Shown: piece after piece, positions 10,284 to 18,883 of the stretch | Position numbering within the stretch: the stretch's first letter is position 1 | Layout of the letters: every line of letters starts with the position of its first letter | Assembly (NCBI RefSeq): GCF_003730295.1 | Contig: NZ_QTSZ01000017.1 | Span: forward strand, 62,001 to 126,000 | Direction of reading: 5' to 3' | DNA: 64,000 bases | Origin: Ornithinibacillus gellani | Lineage (GTDB): Bacteria > Bacillota > Bacilli > Bacillales > Amphibacillaceae | Translations under genes and position numbers: made by a program | Notes under the pieces: generated by a model | What the model was told of the DNA's origin: nothing | Database searches by the model: none | Seen by the model: only the letters and a program-made list of their open reading frames with translations

Positions 10284-10314
10284 GAAATAGGGAACATCAT
10301 ATGTTCCCTATTTC
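10284..10314 (-). repeat. Perfect 14-bp hairpin between tsf and pyrH (second of two)
   Basis: GAAATAGGGAACAT and ATGTTCCCTATTTC pair perfectly around a 3-nt loop. No T run follows on the minus strand, so it is not an ordinary terminator. Confidence 0.8.
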
Positions 10315-10317
10315 GAC

Positions 10318-10348
10318 CCAAAGCATCTGCATGCAGCAGATGCTTTGG
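10318..10348 (-). repeat. Perfect 13-bp hairpin between tsf and pyrH (first of two)
   Basis: CCAAAGCATCTGC and GCAGATGCTTTGG pair perfectly around a 5-nt loop, 12 nt after the tsf stop and 3 nt before the second hairpin. No T run follows. It may be an RNA processing or 3'-end protecting element. Confidence 0.8.
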
Positions 10349-10359
10349 ATTCCCATGCA

Positions 10360-11244
10360 TTATTTTTTAATTTGGCTCATTACTTCGTCAGCAAAGTTTT
10401 CTTCACGTTTTTCCATGCCTTCGCCAACCTCATAACGGGCAAATGCTTTTACAGTTGCATTATTATTTGCTACGAAAGTTTTCACTTTTTCATCCGGATT
10501 CTTTACGAAGTTTTGCTCAAGCAAGCAAATTTCTTCAAAGAATTTACCAAGACGACCTTCTACCATTTTTTCTACAATTTTTTCTGGCTTACCTTCGTTC
10601 AACGCTTGTGTTTTCAATACTTCGCGCTCGCGGCTTACTTCGTCCTCTGCTACATCATCACGGGAGATGTAACGAGGATTAACTGCAGCAATATGCATAG
10701 CAACGTCACGTGCAACTGCTTCATCAGTTGTACCTTCTAGTAATGTCAATACACCGATTCGTCCACCCATGTGGAGGTAAGAACCGAAAGCATCCTGATC
10801 TGTTTTCGTTAATAATGTAAAGCGGCGTAAAGAAATCTTTTCACCGATTTTAGAAACGGCAGTATTGATCAATGCATCTACAGTTTCACCTTCACCATGC
10901 AGTTTTTGTTGTAAAGCTTCCTCTACATCAGCAGGCTTTTGGCTAGCGATGTGCTTCGCAATGTCAGATAGTAATTCTTGGAATTGCTCATTTTTTGTAA
11001 CGAAGTCTGTTTCACAGTTTACTTCGATTAAAACGGCAGTATTGTTATCTACTTCAATATAAGTTGAGCCTTCAGCAGCAATACGGCCTGCTTTTTTAGC
11101 AGCAGAAGCCATTCCTTTTTCACGTAGAAAGTTAATTGCTTTCTCCATGTCACCGTTCGTTTCAGTGAGTGCTTTTTTACAATCCATCATACCAGCACCA
11201 GTTTTTTCACGAAGTTCTTTAACCATTTTTGCAGTAATTGCCAT
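10360..11244 (-). CDS. tsf: Translation elongation factor Ts
   Basis: Nucleotide exchange factor that releases GDP from EF-Tu. The N-terminal UBA-like domain has [20 protein letters not shown], and the core has [13 protein letters not shown], the conserved TDFV EF-Tu contact. The start is ATG 11244, giving [13 protein letters not shown] as in other EF-Ts; GGAGG is 8 nt upstream, while an ATG two codons earlier is too close to it. Length is 294 residues. It follows rpsB, with a terminator-like hairpin between them. Confidence 0.98.
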   Translation of the reverse strand: MAITAKMVKELREKTGAGMMDCKKALTETNGDMEKAINFLREKGMASAAKKAGRIAAEGSTYIEVDNNTAVLIEVNCETDFVTKNEQFQELLSDIAKHIASQKPADVEEALQQKLHGEGETVDALINTAVSKIGEKISLRRFTLLTKTDQDAFGSYLHMGGRIGVLTLLEGTTDEAVARDVAMHIAAVNPRYISRDDVAEDEVSREREVLKTQALNEGKPEKIVEKMVEGRLGKFFEEICLLEQNFVKNPDEKVKTFVANNNATVKAFARYEVGEGMEKREENFADEVMSQIKK

Positions 11245-11290
11245 GTTCATTTCCTCCTTAATTCGATTTCGTCACCTATTGAATCCTCTT

Positions 11291-11325
11291 AAAAAAGGTG
11301 ATAAAAGGCTTATCCTCTTATCACC
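11291..11325 (-). terminator. Terminator or attenuator between rpsB and tsf
   Basis: Minus-strand hairpin GGTGATAA / TTATCACC (11325-11318 and 11304-11297), followed by six T (11296-11291), starts 17 nt after the rpsB stop. It should end a fraction of rpsB transcripts and so set the rpsB:tsf ratio. Confidence 0.8.
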
Positions 11326-11342
11326 TGACCTTTTTTTAGAAA

Positions 11343-12086
11343 TTATGCTTCTTCCGTTTCTGCTGCTTCTTCTGTAGCTTCAGCTTCCACTTCTTCTAAT
11401 TCTTCACCCTGTTTCACTTCCAAAATTGCATCAGCCATCTTGGATGTTAGCAATTTAACGGCGCGAATCGCATCGTCATTTGCAGGGATTACATAATCAA
11501 TCTCATCTGGATCACAGTTCGTATCAACGATTCCGATAATCGGAATGTTCAATTTATGAGCTTCTGCAATCGCAATACGCTCTTTACGAGGGTCGATTAC
11601 AAATAGAGCATCTGGAAGTTTTTTCATTTCTTTAATTCCGCCCAAGAATTTTACAAGACGGTCTTTTTCCTTCATAAGCTCTACAACTTCTTTTTTCGGA
11701 AGTACTTCAAATGTACCGTCCTCTTCCATACGCTCGATATCCTTCAAACGATTGATACGTTTACGGATGGTTTGGAAGTTTGTTAGTGTACCACCAAGCC
11801 AGCGTTGGTTAACATAAAACATTCCAGAACGTGTTGCTTCATCGCGAACAGAATCCTGTGCTTGTTTCTTTGTACCAACAAATAGAATGGTTCCACCATT
11901 TGCTGCGATTTCCTTCACATAATTATAAGCTTCATCAACCTTTTTAACAGTTTTCTGCAAGTCGATGATGTAGATGCCATTTCTTTCCGTGAAAATGTAT
12001 TTTTTCATTTTCGGATTCCAACGGCGTGTCTGATGACCAAAGTGGACACCAGCTTCCAGCAATTGTTTCATTGAAATTACTGACAT
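11343..12086 (-). CDS. rpsB: 30S ribosomal protein S2
   Basis: Small-subunit protein; sequence from the start is [20 protein letters not shown], typical of S2, followed by [20 protein letters not shown] and [18 protein letters not shown]. The 247-residue length matches B. subtilis. ATG 12086 follows AGGAGG by 7 nt; the frame continues 31 codons further upstream, but that region is the untranslated leader. It has an acidic C-terminal tail. It has its own promoter right behind the fla/che operon. Confidence 0.98.
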   Translation of the reverse strand: MSVISMKQLLEAGVHFGHQTRRWNPKMKKYIFTERNGIYIIDLQKTVKKVDEAYNYVKEIAANGGTILFVGTKKQAQDSVRDEATRSGMFYVNQRWLGGTLTNFQTIRKRINRLKDIERMEEDGTFEVLPKKEVVELMKEKDRLVKFLGGIKEMKKLPDALFVIDPRKERIAIAEAHKLNIPIIGIVDTNCDPDEIDYVIPANDDAIRAVKLLTSKMADAILEVKQGEELEEVEAEATEEAAETEEA

Positions 12087-12222
12087 GTCTATTCCTCCTA
12101 ATTGGTTTTTTCCTCCGATTGCATCATCTCTGTTTGAACACCAGCCCTCGGGACTGACACCAGTCAAACAAATCAGCAAACGTGTGTTTTTTTATAGTTG
12201 TCCATGACATACTATTTACACC
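12087..12222 (-). promoter_or_regulatory. rpsB 5' leader with candidate S2 autoregulatory hairpin
   Basis: About 135 nt separate the predicted transcription start from the rpsB ATG. A two-part hairpin spans 12132-12169: outer stem GTTTGA/TCAAAC, an internal loop with CTGGTGTC facing GGTGT, and inner stem AGTCC/GGGCT closed by CGA. A structured leader on a ribosomal protein gene suggests feedback by the product; this is inferred. Confidence 0.5.
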
Positions 12223-12229
12223 AAAAATT

Positions 12230-12258
12230 AATATACCATATACCGCTCTGCCAATCAA
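12230..12258 (-). promoter_or_regulatory. Sigma-A promoter of rpsB
   Basis: TTGATT (12258-12253), 17 bp, TATATT (12235-12230). Both boxes are near consensus and the spacing is ideal. The -35 lies only 8 bp beyond the swrB stop, and no terminator for the fla/che operon is visible between them. Confidence 0.8.
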
Positions 12259-12265
12259 GCATTTC

Positions 12266-12727
12266 TTATCCTTTTTTTTCATGTAGTTTTACGATTAATT
12301 CAACCTCCGTTTTACCGATACCAAGTTTTTTTGCGATCTCTGTCTCTGTTATTCCGTCTTGATGTAATTGAAGCACCTTTGATTCTACGGAGGCTTCCAT
12401 CGTATCATTCACCTCGGTTGATAATAGAGGAAGTTGAAAATCCTCCATTTCCTCATTCAAAGCGGTACCGCGGGGAATCTCTTCTTTCTCATTGTGTGTG
12501 GTTAATGCTTCAGATGGCTGTGCGCTCGTTGCTGTCTCGTCAAATTGTCGTTCCATTCGTTTATTTTCTGCTCTAATTTCTGCCAATGTTTCTTCAAGAA
12601 TAGAATGTAACACTTCATTTTGCGACTGTTCCTGCTCTCGCACTCGAACTTTCATAACCAATTGATAAATAATTGCGAACGTCACTATATGCAAAAGAAA
12701 ACTAATTAAAAATAAAAATGATATCAT
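12266..12727 (-). CDS. swrB: SwrB-like flagellar activation protein
   Basis: Last gene of the fla/che operon. It has an N-terminal membrane helix (about residues 2-24), a coiled-coil acidic middle (REQEQSQNEVLHSILEETL), and a C-terminal helix-turn-helix-like segment (DGITETEIAKKLGIGKTEVE). This layout and the position after sigD match B. subtilis SwrB (YlxL), which helps activate flagellar type III secretion. ATG 12727 is used; AGAAGG lies 7 nt before it. Length is 153 residues, near the B. subtilis protein. The name rests on architecture and position. Confidence 0.8.
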   Translation of the reverse strand: MISFLFLISFLLHIVTFAIIYQLVMKVRVREQEQSQNEVLHSILEETLAEIRAENKRMERQFDETATSAQPSEALTTHNEKEEIPRGTALNEEMEDFQLPLLSTEVNDTMEASVESKVLQLHQDGITETEIAKKLGIGKTEVELIVKLHEKKG

Positions 12728-12742
12728 GTTCATGCCTTCTTT

Positions 12743-13060
12743 CTAACCATTTAGATCTATACGTTTACCAAGATAAGGATGTGATGCTCGTTGTTCATTT
12801 TTGTCTGAAGGCTGATTTTCTTTATTATGCTGATGCTGGGATTGTTGTTGTGATGGGTCTTCTTTATTTTTTCCAAGTGCTGCTTGTTCCACATCTTCAA
12901 ATGTAACAACCTGTTTCCTTTTTAATTCTTCCTCTTTTAATTGGGTTTGGGCAAGTGATTCTTGAAATTGCTGGTTTTGTTTCATTTGTTGTTCTTGAAG
13001 CTTCCCCGCATCCTGTGCCCGAGGCAAAGCAACTTGCATTTCAACTGATTTCCAGCTCAT
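12743..13060 (-). CDS. Small Gln-rich unknown protein of the fla/che operon
   Basis: A 105-residue protein I do not recognise. It has no signal peptide or membrane segment. The first half is a predicted coiled coil rich in Gln, Glu and Lys (GKLQEQQMKQNQQFQESLAQ); a low-complexity Gln/His/Asn stretch follows, and it ends in HPYLGKRIDLNG. It sits between a FapA-family gene and swrB, 15 bp before swrB, so it is co-expressed with the flagellar genes. B. subtilis has no gene at this place. The coding call rests on good spacing and a plausible ribosome site (GGAAGGGAAG) before ATG 13060. Confidence 0.75.
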   Translation of the reverse strand: MSWKSVEMQVALPRAQDAGKLQEQQMKQNQQFQESLAQTQLKEEELKRKQVVTFEDVEQAALGKNKEDPSQQQSQHQHNKENQPSDKNEQRASHPYLGKRIDLNG

Positions 13061-13100
13061 TGAAACGACTTCCCTTCCTGATTAAATGCATGGACATCAT

Positions 13101-14480
13101 TTAGCCTCTAGCCTGTACAGAAATCTCCTGATCCGCTAAACAAATTCGAACTGCCTGATGGTTTGTCTTGATGATTCTCTTGTATTTTCCAAATGCTATA
13201 ATAACATTCGGATACAATTGATTGCGTACCACGATACTTGCTTCGCGTTCACTGCCCAAAAATGCATTGATACGTAGAAGCTGTTCCTCCACATCGTGTA
13301 GCTTAGCTTTTGTTTTTTGATACGAATTTTTTTGTCGTAGCATCGTAATTCTCATCTTAGCATCCATATCTTCTGGATTCGTTTGGGCAAGTTTTTGACC
13401 AATGTAATCCAATTTCGATAGCGTTTCCTTTAATTCTTTTTCTTTTGCACGCAATGTCCTCTCATGTTCCAGTGTAGCATAATCGCGTCCAATACATACT
13501 TCCGTTTTAGTGCTAAGACGGTTTCCAATATCCTTTGCATCTACGAGCTGTCCAGCTGAAATAACACCACCAATAATATTACCTTGCTGGCATTTAATCA
13601 TTCCACGTGCCGTACATTCACTATGAATAATAGACTGTGATACAATTATATTTCCCCTCGCATATGCCTTACCTTGATTCATATAACTAATATGTATGTC
13701 TTCTGTTGCCTTGAGTTCCCCTTTTTTAACACCTGACATGCCTTCAGAAATATAAATGGAGCCACCAGCGATAATCGACGCAGCCTCAACCATGCCAAAA
13801 ATCTTCACATCTCCTGCGGCTTTTACCGTATAACCAGATGGAACATCACCACGGATGACAACGGAACCAATAAAGTCAATATTACCTACCTTCATGGAGA
13901 GCGATTCATTCACTTCATATACGGCATAAACATGTAAATAAGGACTATTCAAACTAATTTGACCATCTGCAGTTGCATAAAAGCTCGCATCCTCTTCACG
14001 ATAGACAACATTTTTCCCTGCTTTTAAAACAGCTTGTTTTCCGGGCTTGGCTGCCACTTGTTTCCCGAAAACATCATGACCTGGCTCCCCTGCTTCAGGA
14101 GGAATTAATCTAGCTAATTTTTGGCCTTGTTTGACGGTTGGGATTTGCATCATATCACGAAAGCTAATCACATCATCCTTCGAAATATGTTTCTCTGTTG
14201 ATAAGTCCAATGCAAAGTCCACCTGGCCATCCTTGCCTGCAATGGGGTGTTTACCAATCGCAATTTCAACTGGAAAAACGTCAGAAGATGGCTTTGCAAC
14301 AATTGTTTCAATTGCATCCTGCTGAATGCCATCTACAATCTTATGTTTCTTCAATAATTCATGAATCATCGCTTCACTACATGTCCAATCTGCACTGCTG
14401 TAAGCATCCGTACAATCAATCTCAGCTCGCATCCCATCTGCCGAGGAGCGGATAATCAAATACGTATGAATAGACGACAA
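13101..14480 (-). CDS. fapA: FapA-family (DUF342) polymer-forming protein
   Basis: A 459-residue protein of the DUF342/FapA family. The N-terminal domain has the family pattern FPVEIAIGKHPIAGKDGQVD (residues about 70-90). The central part is a right-handed beta-helix-like repeat of Gly-rich short strands (VVIRGDVPSGYTVKAAGDVK, GGSIYISEGMSG, ARGNIIVSQS). A coiled coil follows (KEKELKETLSKLDYIGQKL), then a short beta domain. It starts at TTG 14480 with GGGGG 7 nt upstream. It lies 24 bp after sigD, in an operon position absent from B. subtilis. Family members elsewhere affect flagellar assembly; the role here is inferred from position. Confidence 0.88.
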   Translation of the reverse strand: MSSIHTYLIIRSSADGMRAEIDCTDAYSSADWTCSEAMIHELLKKHKIVDGIQQDAIETIVAKPSSDVFPVEIAIGKHPIAGKDGQVDFALDLSTEKHISKDDVISFRDMMQIPTVKQGQKLARLIPPEAGEPGHDVFGKQVAAKPGKQAVLKAGKNVVYREEDASFYATADGQISLNSPYLHVYAVYEVNESLSMKVGNIDFIGSVVIRGDVPSGYTVKAAGDVKIFGMVEAASIIAGGSIYISEGMSGVKKGELKATEDIHISYMNQGKAYARGNIIVSQSIIHSECTARGMIKCQQGNIIGGVISAGQLVDAKDIGNRLSTKTEVCIGRDYATLEHERTLRAKEKELKETLSKLDYIGQKLAQTNPEDMDAKMRITMLRQKNSYQKTKAKLHDVEEQLLRINAFLGSEREASIVVRNQLYPNVIIAFGKYKRIIKTNHQAVRICLADQEISVQARG

Positions 14481-14504
14481 ATCGATTCCCCCTTTGTTAT
14501 AGAA

Positions 14505-15278
14505 CTACATATAGCTCTTTAAGGTTTTTCTCAACTTGCTAATGGCAGTCTTATGAATTTGGGAAATTCGTGATGTTGTAAGATCCATGACTTTTCCAAT
14601 TTCCGTTAAAGTTAACTCTTCATGATAAAGTAAACTAACAACCAGCTGCTCATTTCGATTCAATTGTTTAATAGCTTGGATAAGATTTTCATTTGTTTCT
14701 TCCTGGAGCAAATGTTCTGCTGGCAAAATTGCTGTATCATCAGGGATAACATAGCCAATTCCTTCCATCTCCTGATCAGCTTCTACCATTGTTTTGTTTT
14801 CAATTGACACGACACTCGCATACAATGTATCGCGCATGACCGTTTCCACTTCAGGTATGGTCATCCCGATTTCATTTGCAATTTCCTCCATATTTGGTGA
14901 TCGATGAAGCCTTTGTTCCAGTATTTGGGTAATGGCTTCTATTTTTTTCACCTTTTCACGTGCTGTTCTTGATAATCGATCTTCCTTGCGTAATCCATCA
15001 ATGATTGCCCCACGGATTCGAAAGGATGCATAAGTGTCAAACTTTAAATCTCGAGCTGGTTCAAACTTTTTTAGTGCATCAAACAATCCCATCAGCCCAA
15101 AACTTACCAAATCATCCCTTGAAACATTACGTGGCAGATGGCTCGCAGTACGATCAACATGGAAATTAACTAAATACATATAATGCTGAATGAGCTCGTT
15201 TGCAGCATGATTGTTCTTTGTCGTTATCCAATTATTCCATAATCGTTCTTCTTCTAATAAAGAATACTCCGCACTCAT
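14505..15278 (-). CDS. sigD: Flagellar and motility sigma factor SigD (FliA/WhiG type)
   Basis: Sigma factor for late flagellar, chemotaxis and autolysin genes. Region 2 carries SFGLMGLFDALKKFEPARD and FDTYASFRIRGAIIDGLRKE; the region 4 helix-turn-helix is LTLTEIGKVMDLTTSRISQ. The 257-residue length is normal (B. subtilis 254). Its place near the end of the long operon means it is made after hook-basal-body genes, which in B. subtilis influences whether cells become motile. No flgM is in this window. Confidence 0.97.
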   Translation of the reverse strand: MSAEYSLLEEERLWNNWITTKNNHAANELIQHYMYLVNFHVDRTASHLPRNVSRDDLVSFGLMGLFDALKKFEPARDLKFDTYASFRIRGAIIDGLRKEDRLSRTAREKVKKIEAITQILEQRLHRSPNMEEIANEIGMTIPEVETVMRDTLYASVVSIENKTMVEADQEMEGIGYVIPDDTAILPAEHLLQEETNENLIQAIKQLNRNEQLVVSLLYHEELTLTEIGKVMDLTTSRISQIHKTAISKLRKTLKSYM

Positions 15279-15328
15279 AACGTAGTTCCTCCCATCTATT
15301 CCTCATTTATTCCCCATCAGACATTCCA

Positions 15329-15826
15329 TTAAATGTAGCTTTCACCTTGATTAACGGTTCGGATTAATAGTTTTCCGGTTTCTGGATCAAATTCAATCGT
15401 TCTTCCACAATTTCCACCAACATCTGAAGCAATAATCGGTATTCGCAATTCGTGTAGCTTTTCTGTTACTGCATCAACATTTCTCGGGCCGATTCGCATG
15501 ATGTCAGAACCAGACGACAACTGAAACATTTGTGCTCCGCCTGCCAGCTTAGCTTGAAGCTTGTACTTTCTAGCTCCAGCAAGGATTAATTTTTCTACTA
15601 GGGCAGCTACGGCAGTATCTGCATATTTTGCTACATGAATGTTTTTTTGCTTAGCCAAACTGGAATCCGGAAGCATAATATGTGCCAATCCACCAATACC
15701 GTTTCTTGCATCATAGATGACAACACCGACACAGGATCCAAGCCCAGATGTTCTTATCACATCTGGCGTTTGCACGATATTCATATCGGAAATTCCAACC
15801 TTTACAATGGTTTGCAGCTTAGTCAT
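15329..15826 (-). CDS. cheD: Chemoreceptor glutamine deamidase CheD
   Basis: Deamidates receptor glutamines and, bound to CheC, tunes receptor activity. The catalytic Cys-His pair is visible in [15 protein letters not shown] and [11 protein letters not shown], and the C-terminal [15 protein letters not shown] is conserved. ATG 15826 is chosen over a longer frame because GGGAG precedes it and the 165-residue length and [11 protein letters not shown] beginning fit the family. It overlaps the end of cheC by 8 nt. Confidence 0.96.
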   Translation of the reverse strand: MTKLQTIVKVGISDMNIVQTPDVIRTSGLGSCVGVVIYDARNGIGGLAHIMLPDSSLAKQKNIHVAKYADTAVAALVEKLILAGARKYKLQAKLAGGAQMFQLSSGSDIMRIGPRNVDAVTEKLHELRIPIIASDVGGNCGRTIEFDPETGKLLIRTVNQGESYI

Positions 15827-16454
15827 GATCAGATACTCCCAATGCTTGAAATATTTTCTTAAATGAATCCGGAGTTGGTAATAACAAAATTTGGCCACTC
15901 ATTTTATTGGCTTCTCCCACATCATTCATTTTTGTATCTATGATGATGGCATCATCAGTGTAAGGTGATAATTCCATTAAACCAATGGATAAGATTGCAC
16001 CTGCCATATCCATCAACACTTGTGGGACAGATGGATGGATATGGATATTTATAAAATCGGAAAGTGCTGTTAAATAGGAACCAACGATGATATTCCCAGC
16101 TTCCTGTAATACGGATAACAGCATGTCATTTGGCACTGTCTGAAAATCAACTTCTCCTTCAGCGTCCGGAAATAACTTATGGATTAAATAATTTGCTTCC
16201 TCTCTTGTCAATAGAAAGTAAACCATACCAGCTGTGTCACCTTGAATTTGAAATAAAATGGCTACCATTGGTTGCTCAGGACCACCAACCAAGTCGACCA
16301 CATCTTCAAATGGGACTACTTGAACGGAAGGAATTTGCATATCTATTCTTTCATTTAATAATACGGACAAAGATGTTGCTGCATTTCCAGCACCAATATT
16401 TCCAACCTCTTGGAGAATCTCTTTTTGCCATTCCGATAGCTTATTTGGTTCCAT
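15819..16454 (-). CDS. cheC: CheY-P phosphatase CheC
   Basis: A 211-residue CheC with both phosphatase active-site helices: [19 protein letters not shown] (about residues 12-30) and [20 protein letters not shown] (about 112-131), each with the Glu and Asn that act on CheY-P. It forms a complex with CheD in the receptor adaptation loop. It overlaps cheW by 14 nt and cheD by 8 nt, so expression is translationally coupled. Confidence 0.96.
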   Translation of the reverse strand: MEPNKLSEWQKEILQEVGNIGAGNAATSLSVLLNERIDMQIPSVQVVPFEDVVDLVGGPEQPMVAILFQIQGDTAGMVYFLLTREEANYLIHKLFPDAEGEVDFQTVPNDMLLSVLQEAGNIIVGSYLTALSDFINIHIHPSVPQVLMDMAGAILSIGLMELSPYTDDAIIIDTKMNDVGEANKMSGQILLLPTPDSFKKIFQALGVSDHD

Positions 16455-16926
16455 TGATTTGTTCCTTTTGGCGCCATTCTTCCAAATCAGCTACTGATAA
16501 AATATGTGTTAAATCCAATATATTAATTAACTGATTATTCATTTTGGCAACTCCAGCTATATATGCGGAAGTTTCCATATCAATTACCTCTGGTGGTGGC
16601 TCTATATTTGCTTTAGGTATATCAAGAACATCCTTAGCTTCATCTACGATTAACCCTACATTTATATCATCAACGGTAACGATTATAATCCTTGTCTGTG
16701 TATCATATGCTTTTTCCGGCATCCCAAACTGGATACGTAAATCAATAATTGGTGTAACAACACCTCGTAAATTGATGACACCTTTCACAAAACGGGCGGT
16801 CTGCGGAACCCTTGTAATTGGTAACATCTGTTCAATTGAACCAATATGGTATACAGAAATTGCATAGGCTTCATTCATCAATTGAAAAACAATCACTTTT
16901 TGATTAACTTCTGCTGCTTTTAACAT
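16441..16926 (-). CDS. cheW: Chemotaxis coupling protein CheW
   Basis: A single SH3-like CheW domain (161 residues) that links chemoreceptors to the kinase CheA. Family motifs: VFQLMNEAYAISVYHIGSIE, FVKGVINLRGVVTPIIDLR, GLIVDEAKDVLDI. GAGGAGG lies upstream of ATG 16926. In B. subtilis cheA directly precedes cheW; here cheB does, 26 bp upstream, and no cheA remnant lies in that gap. Confidence 0.96.
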   Translation of the reverse strand: MLKAAEVNQKVIVFQLMNEAYAISVYHIGSIEQMLPITRVPQTARFVKGVINLRGVVTPIIDLRIQFGMPEKAYDTQTRIIIVTVDDINVGLIVDEAKDVLDIPKANIEPPPEVIDMETSAYIAGVAKMNNQLINILDLTHILSVADLEEWRQKEQINGTK

Positions 16927-16952
16927 GGTCCATCCTCCTCAATCATTAATAA

Positions 16953-18011
16953 TTATCTACCAGTAGGGTGATTAATCATATCAACCATCGTTTTACCGAT
17001 TTGCTGTAAAAGAACCATTTCATTTACAAGATTCGTTTGTGCTGCCGCTTTCGGCATGCCATATATCACTGCAGATTCTTTGGACTCTGCTATAACGATT
17101 GTTTCCCTGTCCATCCGTTTCATCTGTGTGATACCTGCCGCACCATCATTTCCCATACCGGTCAGCACAACTGCTATTTTATTTATTTGTTTTAATTCAG
17201 CAATCGATTGAAATAGGTAATCTACAGATGGCCGATGCCCCTTCAATGGTGCATCCTTCGTTAATTCAATGAACATAGATGTACCCAATTGGCGAATCGT
17301 CATGTGAAAATCACCGGGCGCAATATAGGCCGTATTTCTCTTCAGCTTTTCACCATGTTCTGCCTCTTTCACATGGATATTAGCCAAACCATTCAATCGT
17401 TTTGCCAGTGAAAGCGTAAACCCTGGAGGCATATGCTGAACGATAACAATTGGTGGCATCCCTATTCCCGGCAAATCGCAAAGCACCTGCTGAAGCGCTC
17501 TGGGTCCACCAGTTGATGTACCAATCGCTATGAGCGTATGGGCATGTCGATGGTTTTTAGTTAAATGTTGTCCATCTACAACTGGCTTCGATATGGTAGC
17601 AGTGGCGAAATTGACTTGAGAAGCAGCAACCACCTTGGTAATAATTTTTTCCTTTATTTTGTGAATATCCAATGATATGGCACCAGATGGTTTTGCAATA
17701 AAATCAACAGCTCCATTGGAAATGGCCTGGACAGTCTTTTCAGCAACACCACTGGTTTCACTTGCGAGCATGACAACAGGAAGAGGTTGCTCCTCCATGA
17801 TTTTTGCAAGTACGGTCATCCCGTCCATAATTGGCATTTCCACATCCAGTGTAACTACATCTGGTTGAAGCTCTTTTATTTTCACAAGCCCTTCTTCACC
17901 ATTTCGTGCGGTGCCTATCACTTCAATTCGCTGATCAGAAGATAAGATTTCCGAAATCATTTTACGCATAAATGCGGAATCATCAACAATTAATACACGT
18001 ATCTGCTGCAA
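16953..18011 (-). CDS. cheB: Protein-glutamate methylesterase CheB
   Basis: Response-regulator methylesterase that demethylates receptors. The receiver domain has Asp56 (VVTLDVEMPIMDG) with the acidic pair in IVDDSAFMR. The catalytic domain has Ser166 (GTSTGGPRAL), His193 (QHMPPGF) and Asp289 (GMGNDGAAG), so all catalytic residues are present. Start is TTG 18011, preceded by GGAGAGGTAG. It would normally be phosphorylated by CheA, which is not encoded in this window. Confidence 0.97.
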   Translation of the reverse strand: MQQIRVLIVDDSAFMRKMISEILSSDQRIEVIGTARNGEEGLVKIKELQPDVVTLDVEMPIMDGMTVLAKIMEEQPLPVVMLASETSGVAEKTVQAISNGAVDFIAKPSGAISLDIHKIKEKIITKVVAASQVNFATATISKPVVDGQHLTKNHRHAHTLIAIGTSTGGPRALQQVLCDLPGIGMPPIVIVQHMPPGFTLSLAKRLNGLANIHVKEAEHGEKLKRNTAYIAPGDFHMTIRQLGTSMFIELTKDAPLKGHRPSVDYLFQSIAELKQINKIAVVLTGMGNDGAAGITQMKRMDRETIVIAESKESAVIYGMPKAAAQTNLVNEMVLLQQIGKTMVDMINHPTGR

Positions 18012-18016
18012 CTAGA

Positions 18017-18883
18017 CTACCTCTCCTTCAAGAAAAAATATTTCATTTTTTGAATGAACGAATCGGCATCTTTTTCCGCAACAGGTTGTGATTCAAATCC
18101 ATACTTTTCTACAGTCTGTTTAATTGCCTTGGAAAAAGGTGACTTTCGTTTGGAGCAGACAACTGGCTGCTGTCGAATGACCGCCTGAGTGACCGCTTCA
18201 TCATTCGGAATAATGCCAAGCGGTTTCACATCTATATTTAGAAATTGCTGAACGACCAAACGAAATCTTTCTAAAGCAGCATGTCCTCCTTTAGGAGAAG
18301 TAGAACGGTTCATAACAACTTGAATTGGCATCGATCCATTGTGATGAATGATATGTTTAATCATCCCATACGCATCTGTGATTGCAGTTGGTTCAGGGGT
18401 GGTTATGACAATACAAGCATCTGCAGCAAGGATAAAATACATACTATCAGCAGTTGCTCCAGCCCCCATATCCAACACAATATGGTCAAAACATTGAATC
18501 GCCTGTTGAAGCTGACTGGAAAAATGATCCATATATCTTTGATCCATACGAAAAAAATCAGATAAAGCGGATCCCCCTGCTATGAATGCCAATCCATTTG
18601 GACCATGTTCTACAATGTCATGCAGCTCTAGCTTGTCTTCGAGCATATCAACAACAGTTTTCTTAGCCTGTTGTCCCAATAATATTTCCACATTTCCCAT
18701 CCCTATATCTAAATCCAGTAGTAATACTTTGTTACCTTTTGCTGCTAATTCCAAAGAAAAATTAATTGCGATATTGGACTTGCCTACACCGCCTTTTCCA
18801 CTAACAAACGCGACAGTTTTAGCCTGTTTGATCTGCGCATTTTGTTTCATTTTTTTCCGAAGGTTTTCCGCTTGATCATTCAT
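18017..18883 (-). CDS. flhG: Flagellar number regulator FlhG (YlxH), MinD-like ATPase
   Basis: ParA/MinD-family ATPase that works with FlhF to set flagellar position and number. The deviant Walker A is VSGKGGVGKSN (residues 28-37); LLDLDIGMGNVE and VLDMGAGA are further MinD-like motifs. It has 288 residues. The N-terminal Asn/Gln/Lys-rich stretch (MNDQAENLRKKM) matches the segment that stimulates the FlhF GTPase in family members. It overlaps flhF by 8 nt. Confidence 0.96.
   Translation of the reverse strand: MNDQAENLRKKMKQNAQIKQAKTVAFVSGKGGVGKSNIAINFSLELAAKGNKVLLLDLDIGMGNVEILLGQQAKKTVVDMLEDKLELHDIVEHGPNGLAFIAGGSALSDFFRMDQRYMDHFSSQLQQAIQCFDHIVLDMGAGATADSMYFILAADACIVITTPEPTAITDAYGMIKHIIHHNGSMPIQVVMNRSTSPKGGHAALERFRLVVQQFLNIDVKPLGIIPNDEAVTQAVIRQQPVVCSKRKSPFSKAIKQTVEKYGFESQPVAEKDADSFIQKMKYFFLKER

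Noticed and set aside
10318-10348. Reading the tsf-pyrH hairpin as a terminator
   Set aside because: No T run follows on either strand, and pyrH-frr have no clear promoter behind it.
10345-10740. 131-codon plus-strand frame opposite tsf
   Set aside because: It is Phe/Tyr/Cys-rich, as expected for the reverse of a Glu/Lys-rich gene, and tsf is certain.
11178-12179. Longer rpsB reading frame starting 31 codons upstream
   Set aside because: The extra codons cover the structured leader. The normal S2 start at 12086 has a perfect ribosome site.
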